The notes under the pieces were generated by a model that saw only the letters and a program-made list of their open reading frames with translations, was not told where the DNA came from and made no database searches. Below, piece by piece: positions 1-9,912 of a DNA stretch of 64,000 nt; positions within the stretch are counted from its first letter, which is position 1, and every line of letters starts with the position of its first letter. The stretch lies in assembly GCF_019075875.1 (NCBI RefSeq), contig NZ_JAHOOZ010000001.1:3472001-3536000 (forward strand). The letters are read 5' to 3'. This DNA comes from Novosphingobium sp. G106. Its GTDB lineage: Bacteria > Pseudomonadota > Alphaproteobacteria > Sphingomonadales > Sphingomonadaceae. A program made the position numbers and the translations under genes.

Positions 1-292
1 GCGGCCCCAGGTAAGCGCCGGCTACCGCGCCGCCAGTCATCACCGCATGGCCGAACCAGCCGGCCGAGCCGTCCCAATAGGACAGCTCGCTGATCGCATC
101 GATCACGTCGCCGGGATGCGCCTCTCCGCCGCCGAGCTCGCGGGGCGCCATGATCGCGAAGAGGCCCGCCTCGTCGATCGCCCGCACCACTGCGGGCGAC
201 AACTCGGTGGCGGTCTCGGCCTCGGCCGCGGCGGCGTCGATCATCGGGCCGAGCGCGCGGGTGCGTTCGAGCCAGGATAGCGCAGTCGACAT
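1..292 (-). CDS. Acyl-CoA dehydrogenase-like flavoprotein, N-terminal part (runs off the window)
   Basis: Only about 97 N-terminal codons are inside the window; the gene continues beyond base 1. The start at 292 is preceded on the minus strand by a good AGGGAGA ribosome binding site. The visible part has the all-alpha N-terminal domain pattern of acyl-CoA dehydrogenases and of the related FMN/FAD-dependent hydroxylases (HsaA, pigment-production hydroxylases): a helix ending in ELSPAVVRAIDEAGLFAIM, then APRELGG and a downstream SYWDGSAGWFGH segment. The last type of sequence is more typical of the HsaA-like monooxygenase branch than of fatty-acid dehydrogenases (inference). It is divergent from the P450 gene with about 215 bases between them, so both may share a control region. 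Confidence 0.7.
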   Translation of the reverse strand, partial: MSTALSWLERTRALGPMIDAAAAEAETATELSPAVVRAIDEAGLFAIMAPRELGGGEAHPGDVIDAISELSYWDGSAGWFGHAVMTGGAVAGAYLGP

Positions 293-507
293 CTCGTCTC
301 CCTTTATTCTGTCGGCGCTTCATGCCTATCCGCGGGCGAATGCGCGAGGCCGCGCGTCCAATCTCCCGCGCCTCTTCCCCAACCGACAAGACACGATGCT
401 GGAACAGTCTCGCGTTCTGTCCAAACAAATCCGCTGCGTGCCAGGCGCCGCCCGATGTATAGCCTGAGAGCGATAAAAACCGGGAAAATGCCGGAGAGGA
501 TACCGAC

Positions 508-1747
508 ATGCAGCATCTCGCAGAACTCGATCTCCACTACCTGGCCTGGAACGAGCCCGGCTTCGCCGCCGATCCCTATCCGCACTTCGCCGACGCGCGG
601 AAGAAGCACCCGTGGATCGCCAAGACGGACAACGGCTACGTCGTGTTCGAATACAACGCGATCCGCGACCTGATGCTGCAGGATGACAAGATGCGCGCCT
701 CGTTCGACGGCATCGTCGAGATCATGGGGGGCGCAAGGCACGCCCTGGGGCCGCTTCACCGAGGAACAGATGCTGGCCCTGCCCGCGCGCGAGCATCGCG
801 TGCTGCGCGATACTTTCGCCGCGCGCTTCACTCCGCGCTTCGCCAACGGCGTCCGCCCGCTGATGCGCGAGACGCTGAACCGGCTGATCGACGAATGGGC
901 CGCGGGCGGGTCGATGGATTTCGAGGAATTCTCGTCCTACTACCCGGTCTCGGTCATGGCGCAGTTGATCGGCGCGCCGCTTTCGGCGATCCCGGGCCTG
1001 CGTAAATCGCTCGAGACGATGGGCCTCGCTTTCAGCATGAACCCCGATCTCGAGCCCGCGCTGCAGGAAGCGATCGTTCATATCGACCAGTTCTGCCAGG
1101 GCCTGATCGACAACCGCCGCGCCAATCCCAAGTCCGCAGGCAGCGAGCCCGACCTGCTCGACATCCTGCTCGACGCCAGCCGCGAGGGCGGCATCTCGGA
1201 CCGCCAGCTGACCGACCTGCTGATCTTCCTGTTCGTCGCCGGCTACGACACGTCGAAGAACGTGTTCACCTATCTGATGCACCTGCTGATCACGCACCCG
1301 GACATCTACAATCGCTGCGCCGAGGACATCGACTATTGCCGTAAGGCGGTCGAGGAAGGGCTGCGCTACTTCAATCCCAGCTCTGCCTTCCGCTTCACCG
1401 ATGCCGACATCGAATACCGCGGCGTGGTCCTGCCCAAGGATACGATGCTGTTCTTCACGCTCAACATGTCGGGCCGTGATCCGACGCTGTTCGACCGGGC
1501 AGACACCTTCGATCCCGAGCGGCCGGTCGATCCCAAGAAGCGCCAGATCGCTTTCGGCCTGGGCAAGCACATGTGCCTCGGCCAGTACATCGCCCGCGCG
1601 CAGCTGCAAGAAGGCCTGCACCTCGTGGCGCAGCGGATTCAGGCGCCTCGGATTTCCGGCGAGATCGACTGGCGGCCGTTCCCCGGGATCTGGGGGCTCA
1701 AAGGATTACCGCTCGAATTCACCCCGGTTGCGCTGGAGCCCGCCTGA
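508..1747 (+). CDS. Cytochrome P450 (apparent frameshift in a G run)
   Basis: Bacterial class I cytochrome P450, a soluble haem monooxygenase that needs a ferredoxin and reductase; none is encoded here. The restored protein is 412 residues, normal for the family. The I-helix oxygen-binding motif reads FVAGYDTSKN, the K-helix ExxR is EGLR, and the haem loop is FGLGKHMCLG with Cys356 as the thiolate ligand. The reading frame breaks at six Gs (726-731): codons up to Met73 are in one frame and everything from GAQGTPWGRF onward is in the next. Removing one G gives one continuous protein, so either the assembly has an extra base or the gene is inactivated. The start has a GGAGAGG site nine bases upstream. 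The following SDR starts 4 bases after the stop, so they are probably cotranscribed. Confidence 0.9.
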
Positions 1748-1751
1748 GGCC

Positions 1752-2684
1752 ATGGCGCAATTCGGAGCAGAAACCACCACTGAGGACGTGCTTGCGGGCA
1801 TCGACCTGACGGGCAAGCGCGTGCTCGTCACCGGCGTCTCGGCCGGCCTCGGCATCGAGACCGCGCGGGCCGCGGCGGCGCACGGCGCGCAGGTGATCGG
1901 CACCGCGCGCGACCTCGGGAAGGCGGCCACGGCGCTGGCGGAGCATAGCGAACTCGGCATCGAAGTGCTCGAATGCGACCTCGCCTCGCTCGCCAGCGTC
2001 CGCGGCTGCGCCGATGCGCTCCTGGGCCGCGACGAGGCCTTCGACGTGATCATCGCCAACGCCGGCGTGATGAACTGCCCATTCGGCCACACCGCCGACG
2101 GCTTCGAAACGCAGTTCGGCACCAACCATCTCGGCCATTTCGTCCTGGTCAACCGGCTGGCGCCGCGGCTCAGGCCCGGCGGTCGCGTGGTGATCGTATC
2201 GTCGAGCGCGCACCAGTTCGCCGATGTCGATCTGGACGATCCGGGGTTCGAGAAGACCGACTACGATCCGATGGTCGCCTATGGCCGCTCGAAGACAGCC
2301 AATATCCTTTTCGCGGTCGAACTGGACCGGCGGCTACGCGGTCGAGGGATATGCGCGACCGCGCTGCACCCAGGTGGGATCATGACCGAATTAATGCGCC
2401 ACACCACACCCGAAATGCTGCAGGACATGGCCGCCAAGGCCGCCGGGAATGCTGGCGCGCGGGTGAAGGTCAAGACCGTGCCGCAGGGCGCCGCGACCTC
2501 GGTCTGGGCTGCTTTCGTCGCGCCGGCGGAAGCGATAGGCGGGCGCTATCTCGTCGATTGCCAGGTGGCGGAGGTCGCTTCGGGTCGCGAAGGCGTGCAG
2601 GCCTATGCCTTCGACCCGGAGCGCGCCAAAGCGCTCTGGGCCAGAAGCGAGGAAATGGTCCGGGAGCGGTTCCCCGAGGCTTAG
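1752..2684 (+). CDS. Short-chain dehydrogenase/reductase (retinol-dehydrogenase-like)
   Basis: NAD(P)-dependent oxidoreductase of 310 residues. The Rossmann glycine motif is TGVSAGLG near residue 27, the NAG motif is IIANAGVMN, the catalytic serine lies in VIVSSSAHQF and the active-site YxxxK is YGRSK. The C-terminal extension after the core (about residues 200-310) is the arrangement seen in WW-domain oxidoreductase and retinol-dehydrogenase-like SDRs. It follows the P450 by 4 bases, so oxidation of a P450-generated alcohol is a reasonable role, but the substrate cannot be read from sequence. The stop codon overlaps the stop codon of the small convergent gene. Confidence 0.88.
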   Translation: MAQFGAETTTEDVLAGIDLTGKRVLVTGVSAGLGIETARAAAAHGAQVIGTARDLGKAATALAEHSELGIEVLECDLASLASVRGCADALLGRDEAFDVIIANAGVMNCPFGHTADGFETQFGTNHLGHFVLVNRLAPRLRPGGRVVIVSSSAHQFADVDLDDPGFEKTDYDPMVAYGRSKTANILFAVELDRRLRGRGICATALHPGGIMTELMRHTTPEMLQDMAAKAAGNAGARVKVKTVPQGAATSVWAAFVAPAEAIGGRYLVDCQVAEVASGREGVQAYAFDPERAKALWARSEEMVRERFPEA

Positions 2685-2887
2685 TGTCCCGGGTGAATCA
2701 CCGCGTCGGGGAACTGGACCGTCCGGTTCAGCCGGTCGATAACCTCATCCATCGGCTCGACCACGGTGATGCTGCGCCCCTCGCCGAAGCGGATGCGCGT
2801 CCCCTCGGTGACCGACGAAATGAACGTGACCTGCGAGGCATTCACCGCGGTTGCGACGCGATCGGCGCTGATGAACTTCACGAACAT
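2681..2887 (-). CDS. Small hypothetical protein (68 aa, FlbD-like pattern)
   Basis: I do not recognise the function. The start at 2887 is chosen because an AGGAGAG site lies upstream; a longer reading to 2977 lacks one. The protein begins MFVKFISADRVATAVNAS and alternates beta-strand-like hydrophobic residues, with a C-terminal helix EPMDEVIDRLNR. This layout resembles small FlbD-family proteins (about 60-70 residues, strands then a helix), but the similarity is weak and no flagellar genes are nearby. It converges on the SDR gene and the two stop codons overlap by two bases. Confidence 0.55.
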   Translation of the reverse strand: MFVKFISADRVATAVNASQVTFISSVTEGTRIRFGEGRSITVVEPMDEVIDRLNRTVQFPDAVIHPGH

Positions 2888-3073
2888 AGGCAGGCTCTCC
2901 TTGTATGATCGGGCCGATGGTAACCGCTTGCGCCGCGTAAGCCAGCCGCAATCGTACGGCATGGTAGAGTCCGCCATTGTGCTTGTGGCGCGAAAAGCCT
3001 ATCTGGCTCGGCTTCCGCGGGCTATCCGGACAATATCCGGGTCGCAAAGCCCTGCCCTCGCAAGCAAGAGATA

Positions 3074-4855
3074 ATGACCTTTCAGAACCTTCCCACGCTT
3101 CTATCCGAAGCGCTCGCAGCGCGTGGCTATGCCGCACCCACCCCCGTTCAGGCCGCGGTCCTGGAGCCGGAGGCGGAAGGGCGTGACCTCGTCGTCTCGG
3201 CGCAGACCGGCTCGGGCAAGACCGTCGCCTTTGGCCTCGCCATGGCGCCGCAGCTGCTCGACGAGGCCGGCCGGCCGCGCCCGGCAATGACGCCGCTGGC
3301 GCTGATCATCGCGCCGACGCGCGAGCTGGCGCTGCAGGTCAGCCGCGAGCTGACCTGGCTCTACCAGTCGAGCAACGTCCGCGTCGCGACCTGCGTCGGC
3401 GGTATGAACCCCTCGGTCGAGCGCCGCGCGCTGTCCTATGGCGCGCATATCGTCGTCGGCACGCCGGGCCGCCTGCGCGATCACCTCGAACGCGGCGCGC
3501 TGGACCTCGAGGAACTCGCCGTCGCCGTGCTCGACGAGGCCGACGAGATGCTCGACATGGGTTTCCGCGAAGATCTCGAGGAACTGCTCGACGCCACCCC
3601 CGCCGGCCGCCGCACGATGCTGTTCTCGGCGACGATGCCGCAGCCGATTGTCGCGCTGGCGCGCCGCTATCAGCAGGACGCGCTGCGCATCTCGACCGTC
3701 GGCGAGGACCGCGGCCACGGCGATATCTCCTATCAGGCCATGGCGATCGCCCCAGCCGACATCGAGCGCGCCGTGGTCAACCTGCTGCGCCTGCACGATG
3801 CCGAAACCGCGATGCTGTTCTGCGCCACGCGCGACAACGTCCGCCACCTCCATTCGAGCCTGACCGAGCGCGGCTTCGCGGTCGTCGCGCTGTCAGGCGA
3901 GCACAGCCAGAACGAGCGCAACGCAGCGCTGCAGGCGCTGCGCGACCGCCGCGCCAAGGTCTGCGTCGCCACCGACGTTGCCGCGCGCGGCATCGACCTG
4001 CCGAGCCTCAGCCTCGTCATCCACGTCGAGATCCCACGCGACGCCGAAACCTTGCAGCACCGCTCGGGCCGCACCGGCCGCGCCGGCAAGAAGGGCACGG
4101 CGATTCTGCTGGTGCCTTACCCGCGGCGGCGCCGCGTCGAAGGCATGCTGCGCGGCGCGCGCATCGCTGCCGAATGGATCAATCCGCCCTCGGCCGCCGA
4201 CATCCGCGCTGCGGACAACGATCGCATGCTGGAAGCGCTGCTCGCACCCGTCGAGATCGAAGATACCGATCGTGAACTGGTGAACCGCCTGCTTGCCGAG
4301 CGTACCCCCGAGGAGATCGCGGCAGCGCTCGTCCAGGCGCACCGTGCGCGCATGCCCGAGCCCGAAGAACTGCTCGCCACCGAAGCGCCGCCGCCGAAGG
4401 GGCCGCGCGAAGGCTTCGAGGGCAGTTCGTGGTTCCGTCTCAACGTCGGCCGCCGCCACAATGCCGATCCGCGCTGGATCCTGCCGCTGCTCTGCCGTCG
4501 CGGCCATGTCAGCCGCAGCGACATCGGCGCGATTCGCCTTGCCGCCAACGAAACGCTGTTCGAAATCGCCGGCCCCGCCGCCGCGCGCTTCCTCGAAGCC
4601 GTCCAGCGCACGTCCGAAGAGGATGATGGCGTTGAGATCACGCCCGCCGACGGCGCCCCGCGCGAAGAGGCCCGCCGCAACCGGCGCGACCACCAGCATA
4701 CCGGCCCCGCGCGTTCGGGCCCGCACAAGCCCAAGCCCTATCAGCACGGTCCCCGTCCGGAAGGCCGCAGCGATGGACAGGGAGCCAAGCCGTTTCGCAA
4801 GAAGGGCCCCGGCGGCCAGGGCGGCTGGAAGAAGAAGCCGGATCAGGCGCGCTGA
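3074..4855 (+). CDS. DEAD-box ATP-dependent RNA helicase with DbpA-type RNA-binding domain
   Basis: Cytoplasmic RNA helicase of 593 residues. In order: Q-motif phenylalanine and TPVQ near the N-terminus, Walker [21 protein letters not shown] box [12 protein letters not shown] motif [18 protein letters not shown], and [10 protein letters not shown] in the second RecA domain. About residues 450-520 ([18 protein letters not shown] onward) match the DbpA/CsdA RNA-binding fold, and the tail is a basic, glycine- and proline-rich RNA-contact region. The set fits a DeaD/CsdA-like helicase used in ribosome assembly or cold-stress RNA unwinding. It overlaps the next gene by one base (TGATG), indicating translational coupling. 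Confidence 0.95.
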   Translation: MTFQNLPTLLSEALAARGYAAPTPVQAAVLEPEAEGRDLVVSAQTGSGKTVAFGLAMAPQLLDEAGRPRPAMTPLALIIAPTRELALQVSRELTWLYQSSNVRVATCVGGMNPSVERRALSYGAHIVVGTPGRLRDHLERGALDLEELAVAVLDEADEMLDMGFREDLEELLDATPAGRRTMLFSATMPQPIVALARRYQQDALRISTVGEDRGHGDISYQAMAIAPADIERAVVNLLRLHDAETAMLFCATRDNVRHLHSSLTERGFAVVALSGEHSQNERNAALQALRDRRAKVCVATDVAARGIDLPSLSLVIHVEIPRDAETLQHRSGRTGRAGKKGTAILLVPYPRRRRVEGMLRGARIAAEWINPPSAADIRAADNDRMLEALLAPVEIEDTDRELVNRLLAERTPEEIAAALVQAHRARMPEPEELLATEAPPPKGPREGFEGSSWFRLNVGRRHNADPRWILPLLCRRGHVSRSDIGAIRLAANETLFEIAGPAAARFLEAVQRTSEEDDGVEITPADGAPREEARRNRRDHQHTGPARSGPHKPKPYQHGPRPEGRSDGQGAKPFRKKGPGGQGGWKKKPDQAR

Positions 4856-5331
4856 TGACCGAAGGCACCGTCCGCATCCTGGTCGATGCCGATGCCTGCC
4901 CGGTCAAGGAGGAGATCTACAAGGTCGCCTTCCGCCATGCCGTGCCGGTGACGGTGGTCAGCAACAGCCCGATCCGCGTGCCCGCGCACGCGCTCATCGA
5001 CCGGGTGGTCGTCAGCGACGGCTTCGATGCGGCCGACGACTGGATTGCCGAACGCGCAGCGCCCGGCGGCGTCTGCATCACGGCCGACATCCTGCTGGCC
5101 GACCGCTGCCTGAAAGCCGGCGCGGCGGTGATCGCACCCAACGGCAAGCCGTTCACCCACAGCTCGATCGGCAGCGCCATCGCGACCCGCGCGATCATGG
5201 CCGACCTGCGCGCCGGCGGCGATTCGATCGGCACGCAGATCGGCGGCCCGCCGCCCTTTTCCAAGACCGACCGGTCACGTTTCCTGTCGACGTTGGACGA
5301 AGCCGTCGTCCGCGCTAAGCGGGGGCGCTGA
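4855..5331 (+). CDS. UPF0178 (YaiI/YqxD family, DUF188) protein
   Basis: Cytoplasmic protein of 158 residues belonging to the UPF0178 family, which has a PIN-like nuclease-type fold. Conserved features seen are the N-terminal VDADACPVK motif, VVSNSPIR, the acidic [10 protein letters not shown] segment, [11 protein letters not shown], and the [13 protein letters not shown] signature near the C-terminus. The biochemical role of the family is not established. It starts inside the stop codon of the helicase gene, consistent with joint roles in RNA metabolism (inference from coupling only). Confidence 0.92.
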   Translation: MTEGTVRILVDADACPVKEEIYKVAFRHAVPVTVVSNSPIRVPAHALIDRVVVSDGFDAADDWIAERAAPGGVCITADILLADRCLKAGAAVIAPNGKPFTHSSIGSAIATRAIMADLRAGGDSIGTQIGGPPPFSKTDRSRFLSTLDEAVVRAKRGR

Positions 5332-5341
5332 GGAGCAACTT

Positions 5342-5521
5342 ATGGGCGAAAGATTCGAACGGCACCGCCAACCCTGGAACGCGGACGAGCTCCAGAAGCT
5401 GCACACGCTCGCCAAGAAGGGCATGCCGCTGAAGGCCATTGCCAAGGCGCTGACCCGCAGCGAGGAGTCCGTGAAGGACCGCGCCAAGGCCGACGGGCTG
5501 AGCATCGCCAAGCTGCGCTGA
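5342..5521 (+). CDS. Small helix-turn-helix-like protein (59 aa)
   Basis: A 59-residue gene that follows the UPF0178 gene by 10 bases and ends just before the FAD protein, with TGAGGAG upstream of the ATG as a ribosome binding site. The sequence PWNADELQKLHTLAKKGM followed by IAKALTRSEESVKDRAKADG has the shape of a Myb/SANT or GcrA-like DNA-binding helix-turn-helix: a tryptophan, a first helix, then an AIAKAL...SVKDRA recognition unit. It may be a small DNA-binding protein, but a function cannot be assigned. Confidence 0.65.
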   Translation: MGERFERHRQPWNADELQKLHTLAKKGMPLKAIAKALTRSEESVKDRAKADGLSIAKLR

Positions 5522-5528
5522 TCGCCGC

Positions 5529-7154
5529 ATGATCCGCCTGTCCGAACTCAAGCTGCCGCTCGACCATGCACCCGGGGCGATCACCCCCGCGATCTGCGCA
5601 CGGCTGGGCATCGCGCCCGAGGCGCTGAAAAGCTGGCACGTCTTCCGCCGCGGCAACGATGCGCGCAAGCGGAGCGCGATCCAGCTCGTCTATACGGTAG
5701 ATGTCGAAGTGGACGGCGAGGCCGAAGTGCTGGAGCGGTTCGCCGGCGACAAGGATGTCCGCCCGACGCCCGACATGGCGTATCGCTTTCCGACGAAAGC
5801 CCCCGCCGGCTGGTCGGGCAAGCGTCCCGTCGTCATCGGCGCCGGCCCCTGCGGCCTTTTCGCCGGGCTGATCCTCGCGCAGATGGGCTTCAAGCCGATC
5901 ATCCTCGACCGCGGCAAGGTCGTGCGCGAACGGACCAAGGACACCTGGGGCCTCTGGCGCCGCAACGAGTTCAATCCGGACAGCAATGTCCAGTTCGGCG
6001 AAGGCGGCGCCGGCACCTTCTCAGACGGCAAGCTCTATTGCCGCACCAAGGACCCGCGCTTCCTGGGCCGCAAGGTGCTCGAGGAGTTCGTCAAGGCAGG
6101 CGCGCCCGACGATATTCTCTGGGAAGCGCACCCGCACATCGGCACTTTCCGCCTCGTCACCATGGTCGAATCGATGCGCAAGACGATCGAGGAACTGGGC
6201 GGCGAATACCGCTGGCTGACCCGGGTCGACGATCTCGAACTCGAGCGGCAACCCGACGGCAACCATGTGCTCCGCGGGCTGCACCTCGCCGACGGCACTT
6301 TTCTCGAAGCCGATCACGTCGTCATGGCGATCGGCCACTCTGCGCGGCCGACTTTCGAGATGCTTCACCGGCGCGGTGTCTATCTCGAAGCCAAGCCCTT
6401 CTCGATCGGGGTACGGATCGAACACCCGCAAAGCTGGGTCGACCGCGCCCGCTACGGCAACTGCGCCGGCCATCCCGACCTCGGCGCCGCCGCCTACAGC
6501 CTATCGCATCATGCCTCGAACGGCCGCACGGTTTACAGCTTCTGCATGTGTCCCGGCGGCCGCGTCGTCGCCGCGACTTCCGAGGAAGGCCGCGTCGTCA
6601 CCAACGGCATGAGCCAGTATTCGCGCGCCGAATTTAACGCCAACTCGGGCCTCGTTGTCGGGATCGACCCGGCGCGCGACTATCCCGGCGGCCCGCTCGC
6701 GGGCATTGAGTTCCAGCGCAAGTGGGAAAGCCTGGCCTATGTCGCCGGCGGCTCGACCTATGCCGCACCCGGCCAGAAAGTCGGCGATTTCCTCGCCGGT
6801 CGGCCCTCGACCGAACTCGGCGAAGTCGTTCCCTCCTACAAGCCCGGCGTGACGATGACCGACCTCGCCGAGTGTCTTCCCGCCTTTGCCGTGGAAGCGA
6901 TCCGCGAGGCGCTACCCGTATTCGGCCGCCAGATCGCCAACTACGATCACGCCGACGCGGTGATGACCGGGGTCGAGACGCGCACGTCCTCGCCGCTGCG
7001 CATCACCCGCGGCAAGGACTTCCACAGCCTCAATGTCGAGCGGCTGTTCCCCGCCGGCGAGGGCGCGGGCTATGCCGGCGGCATCCTCTCGGCCGCAATC
7101 GACGGGATCAAGGTCGGCGAAGCCGTTGCTGCCAGCATCATGGCCGATGCCTGA
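5529..7154 (+). CDS. FAD-dependent dehydrogenase-like protein (COG2509 family)
   Basis: Flavoprotein of 541 residues in the uncharacterised FAD-dependent dehydrogenase family COG2509. About residues 1-90 form the family-specific N-terminal domain (begins MIRLSELKLPLDH, with SWHVFRRGNDARKRSAI). The FAD-binding dinucleotide motif is VVIGAGPCGLFAGL at about 102-115. Family signatures NVQFGEGGAGTFSDGKL, the cysteine-containing SFCMCPGG loop and the C-terminal FPAGEGAGYAGGI are intact. The substrate is unknown for the family; a redox or tRNA/thiol role has been proposed only by analogy. It overlaps the next flavoprotein gene by 8 bases. Confidence 0.9.
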   Translation: MIRLSELKLPLDHAPGAITPAICARLGIAPEALKSWHVFRRGNDARKRSAIQLVYTVDVEVDGEAEVLERFAGDKDVRPTPDMAYRFPTKAPAGWSGKRPVVIGAGPCGLFAGLILAQMGFKPIILDRGKVVRERTKDTWGLWRRNEFNPDSNVQFGEGGAGTFSDGKLYCRTKDPRFLGRKVLEEFVKAGAPDDILWEAHPHIGTFRLVTMVESMRKTIEELGGEYRWLTRVDDLELERQPDGNHVLRGLHLADGTFLEADHVVMAIGHSARPTFEMLHRRGVYLEAKPFSIGVRIEHPQSWVDRARYGNCAGHPDLGAAAYSLSHHASNGRTVYSFCMCPGGRVVAATSEEGRVVTNGMSQYSRAEFNANSGLVVGIDPARDYPGGPLAGIEFQRKWESLAYVAGGSTYAAPGQKVGDFLAGRPSTELGEVVPSYKPGVTMTDLAECLPAFAVEAIREALPVFGRQIANYDHADAVMTGVETRTSSPLRITRGKDFHSLNVERLFPAGEGAGYAGGILSAAIDGIKVGEAVAASIMADA

Positions 7155-8328
7155 ATCCTACGATGCCATAGTGCTCGGCGCCGGTGCAGCGGGGCTGATG
7201 TGCGCAGCCACGGCCGGCCAGCTCGGCAAACGTGTGCTGCTCGCCGATCACGCCGACGAGCCGGGCAAGAAGATCCTGATCTCGGGCGGGGGACGGTGCA
7301 ATTTCACCAACGTCAATGCGCGCGCCGAATGCTACCTCTCGGCCAACCCGCATTTCGCCAAGTCCGCGCTCGGCCGCTATCGCCCACAGGACTTCATCGA
7401 CCTGGTCGACGGCTACGGCATTGCCTGGCACGAGAAGACGCTGGGCCAATTGTTCTGCGACAGCTCGGCCCGGCAGATCGTCGACATGATGGTCGAGGAA
7501 TGCGCCAAGGGCAGCGTCACGCTGCTGCTCGGCGATCCCGCGACCGAGATCGAGCATGCCGACGGCCAGTTCCGCATGACGATCGGCGGGCGTGCCGTTT
7601 CCGCACCTGCGCTCGTACTGGCGACCGGCGGCCCTTCGATCCCCAAGCTCGGCGCGACGACTTTCGCTTACGACATCGCGCGTAGGTTCGGTCTGTCGAT
7701 CGTCCAGCCCCGGCCGGCACTGGTGCCGCTGACGCTCGGCCCTGACGACGCGCTGTTTCGCGAGCTGTCAGGCGTCTCGACCAACGTCGAGGTTCGCTGC
7801 GGAAAAGCCGAGTTCCGTGAGGCAGCGCTATTCACGCATCGCGGGCTTTCCGGCCCGGCCATGCTGCAGATCAGTTCCTACTGGCCGCACAAGGGCGAGA
7901 TCGCGGTCAGCTTCCTGCCCGATCGCTCGCAAGGCTGGCTGCTCGAAGCCAAGCGCGCGCAGCCCCGCACACCGATCCGCCGCGCTCTGGCGCCGCTGCC
8001 CGAACGCCTGTCCGATGCGCTGATCGAAAAGCTGGGCGTGGAGGGCGAACTCGCCGGGCTGACCGACAAGACGCTCCGCCAGGTCGAGGAGCGACTGCGC
8101 GACTGGCGCTTCAGCCCGAATGGCACCGAAGGCTTCGCCAAGGCCGAAGTCACCGCGGGCGGCATTTCGACCGCCGACCTATCCTCGCAGACGCTTGAAG
8201 CGAAGCGCCTGCCGGGCCTCTACGCGATCGGCGAGGCGGTCGACGTCACCGGCTGGCTCGGCGGCTATAACTTCCAGTGGGCCTGGGCGAGCGGTCGTGC
8301 AGCGGCACAGGCGATCGCCGGACGCTGA
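7147..8328 (+). CDS. HI0933/BaiN-family FAD flavoprotein
   Basis: Flavoprotein of 393 residues in the HI0933-like family (which also includes BaiN and RdsA type reductases). The start ATG at 7147 lies 8 bases inside the preceding gene and leads directly into the FAD motif AIVLGAGAAGLMCA. The family signatures GKKILISGGGRCNFTN and the C-terminal GGYNFQWAWASGRAA are present, as is LATGGPSIPKLGATTF in the middle. The family reduces or rearranges unsaturated cyclic substrates in a few cases; here the substrate is unknown. Coupling to the previous flavoprotein suggests they are made together. Confidence 0.9.
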   Translation: MPESYDAIVLGAGAAGLMCAATAGQLGKRVLLADHADEPGKKILISGGGRCNFTNVNARAECYLSANPHFAKSALGRYRPQDFIDLVDGYGIAWHEKTLGQLFCDSSARQIVDMMVEECAKGSVTLLLGDPATEIEHADGQFRMTIGGRAVSAPALVLATGGPSIPKLGATTFAYDIARRFGLSIVQPRPALVPLTLGPDDALFRELSGVSTNVEVRCGKAEFREAALFTHRGLSGPAMLQISSYWPHKGEIAVSFLPDRSQGWLLEAKRAQPRTPIRRALAPLPERLSDALIEKLGVEGELAGLTDKTLRQVEERLRDWRFSPNGTEGFAKAEVTAGGISTADLSSQTLEAKRLPGLYAIGEAVDVTGWLGGYNFQWAWASGRAAAQAIAGR

Positions 8329-8399
8329 TGGTCCCAAACCTCTGGAAAACGGGCCGCGCCGGCTTGGTCCGAATCCATGCCGCGATCTAAGCGCATAGG

Positions 8400-9869
8400 G
8401 TGAGCGCACCCATCCAAATCGGCGTCGACCCCGGCGGCAGCCCGATCGCCATCGACGTCGAGGAGCTTCTGGCCACGCGTCTGCTGGTGCAGGGCAACAG
8501 CGGCTCGGGCAAATCGCACCTGCTGCGCCGCATCCTCGAGGAGAGCGCCGGGATCGTCCAGCAGGTCGTGATCGATCCCGAGGGCGACTTCGTCACCCTG
8601 GCCGACGTCTTCGGCCATATCGTCGTCGACGGCGCGGCCTATTCGGCGGCCGAACTCACCCGCCTTGCCGCGCGCATCCGCGAGCACCGCGCCTCGGTCG
8701 TGCTGGCGCTCGACGGGCTGGAGATCGAGGCGCAGATGCGCTGCGCCGCGCTGTTCCTCAATGCACTGTTCGATGCCCCGCGCGAGCAGTGGTTCCCCGC
8801 GTTGGTCGTGGTCGACGAGGCGCAGATGTTCGCGCCTGCCGCCGCCGGCGAGGTCAGCGACGAAGCCCGCCGGCTCAGCCTCGCCGCCATGACCAACCTC
8901 ATGTGCCGCGGCCGCAAGCGCGGGCTTGCGGGCATCGTCGCCACCCAGCGCCTCGCCAAGCTCGCCAAGAACGTTGCGGCCGAGGCTTCGAACTTCTTGA
9001 TGGGCCGCACCTTCCTCGACATCGACATGGCGCGCGCCGCCGACCTGCTCGGCATGGAGCGCCGCCAGGCCGAGCAGATTCGCGACCTTGCGCGCGGGCA
9101 GTTCCTCGGCCTCGGCCCGGCGATCAGCCGGCGGCCCGTCGCGGTGAGGGTCGGCACGGTACGCACTGGTGCGCGCGTGCTGATCCAGAAGATGGCGCCG
9201 CCGCCCACGGCCTCGCCCGACGAGCTTCACGCGTTGCTCCATAACGACCTGCATCTGGACGACGCCCCGGTCTATCAGCCCGAACCGCTGCCCGAACCGG
9301 TCGACGCCGAAGTGCTGATGGAGCAGATCGCCGCGGTGCCGCTCGGCGAAGAGGAAGAGGTGGAACAGCCACAGCTCTTCGCCCCATCGCGCCACGAGAT
9401 CGACGCCGCGGTCAACGAGATCCTGGTCGACATGGCGGCCGAGGAAGGCTGCACCTTCCAGCCGCCAGCGATGCTGTTCCAGGACTTCTCCGTGCGTTGC
9501 AGGATGCAGCGTCTGACCGCGGGTCATGTCGACATGACCCAGTTCCGCCGCCGTTTCGCCATGGCCGTGGCTGGCGTAACCGAACCCGACAGCCAGAACT
9601 GGAAGGACGTCCTGCGCGTCGCCGGGCCGCTGTCGGACGACCTGCTCGCTCCGTTCCTGGTGATCGCCCGCGCCGCGCAGGAAAGCGCGCCCTGCCCCGA
9701 CGACGACGAACTCGCGCGGATCTACGGCACCAATTCGCTGGGACGCATCCGCCGCCTGCTCGATCATTACGAGAAGAGCGGCCTGATCGTCGTGCGCACC
9801 GATTTCAGCGGTCGGCGATCGGTAGCGATACCCGAGCTGGGACTGGCAACGGCGCCGCTCGAAGCCTGA
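8400..9869 (+). CDS. HerA-like ATPase (DUF87 domain)
   Basis: ATP-binding protein of 489 residues related to HerA/FtsK-type hexameric DNA translocases. Walker A is QGNSGSGKS at about residues 31-39, Walker B is ALVVVDEAQMF near 138, and the arginine-rich sensor region RGRKRGLAGIVATQRLAKL follows. The C-terminal 200 residues are family-specific, with acidic linkers and a possible winged-helix end (IYGTNSLGRIRRLLDHY). No NurA nuclease gene is adjacent, so the role is uncertain (DNA processing or defence-related in some genomes). The proposed start is GTG at 8400 with a weak binding site, so the exact N-terminus is less sure. Confidence 0.85.
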   Translation: MSAPIQIGVDPGGSPIAIDVEELLATRLLVQGNSGSGKSHLLRRILEESAGIVQQVVIDPEGDFVTLADVFGHIVVDGAAYSAAELTRLAARIREHRASVVLALDGLEIEAQMRCAALFLNALFDAPREQWFPALVVVDEAQMFAPAAAGEVSDEARRLSLAAMTNLMCRGRKRGLAGIVATQRLAKLAKNVAAEASNFLMGRTFLDIDMARAADLLGMERRQAEQIRDLARGQFLGLGPAISRRPVAVRVGTVRTGARVLIQKMAPPPTASPDELHALLHNDLHLDDAPVYQPEPLPEPVDAEVLMEQIAAVPLGEEEEVEQPQLFAPSRHEIDAAVNEILVDMAAEEGCTFQPPAMLFQDFSVRCRMQRLTAGHVDMTQFRRRFAMAVAGVTEPDSQNWKDVLRVAGPLSDDLLAPFLVIARAAQESAPCPDDDELARIYGTNSLGRIRRLLDHYEKSGLIVVRTDFSGRRSVAIPELGLATAPLEA

Positions 9870-9912
9870 CGAAAGGCTTCACCTCGGCGGCGCGGAAGGC
9901 CATAGCGGGAGA

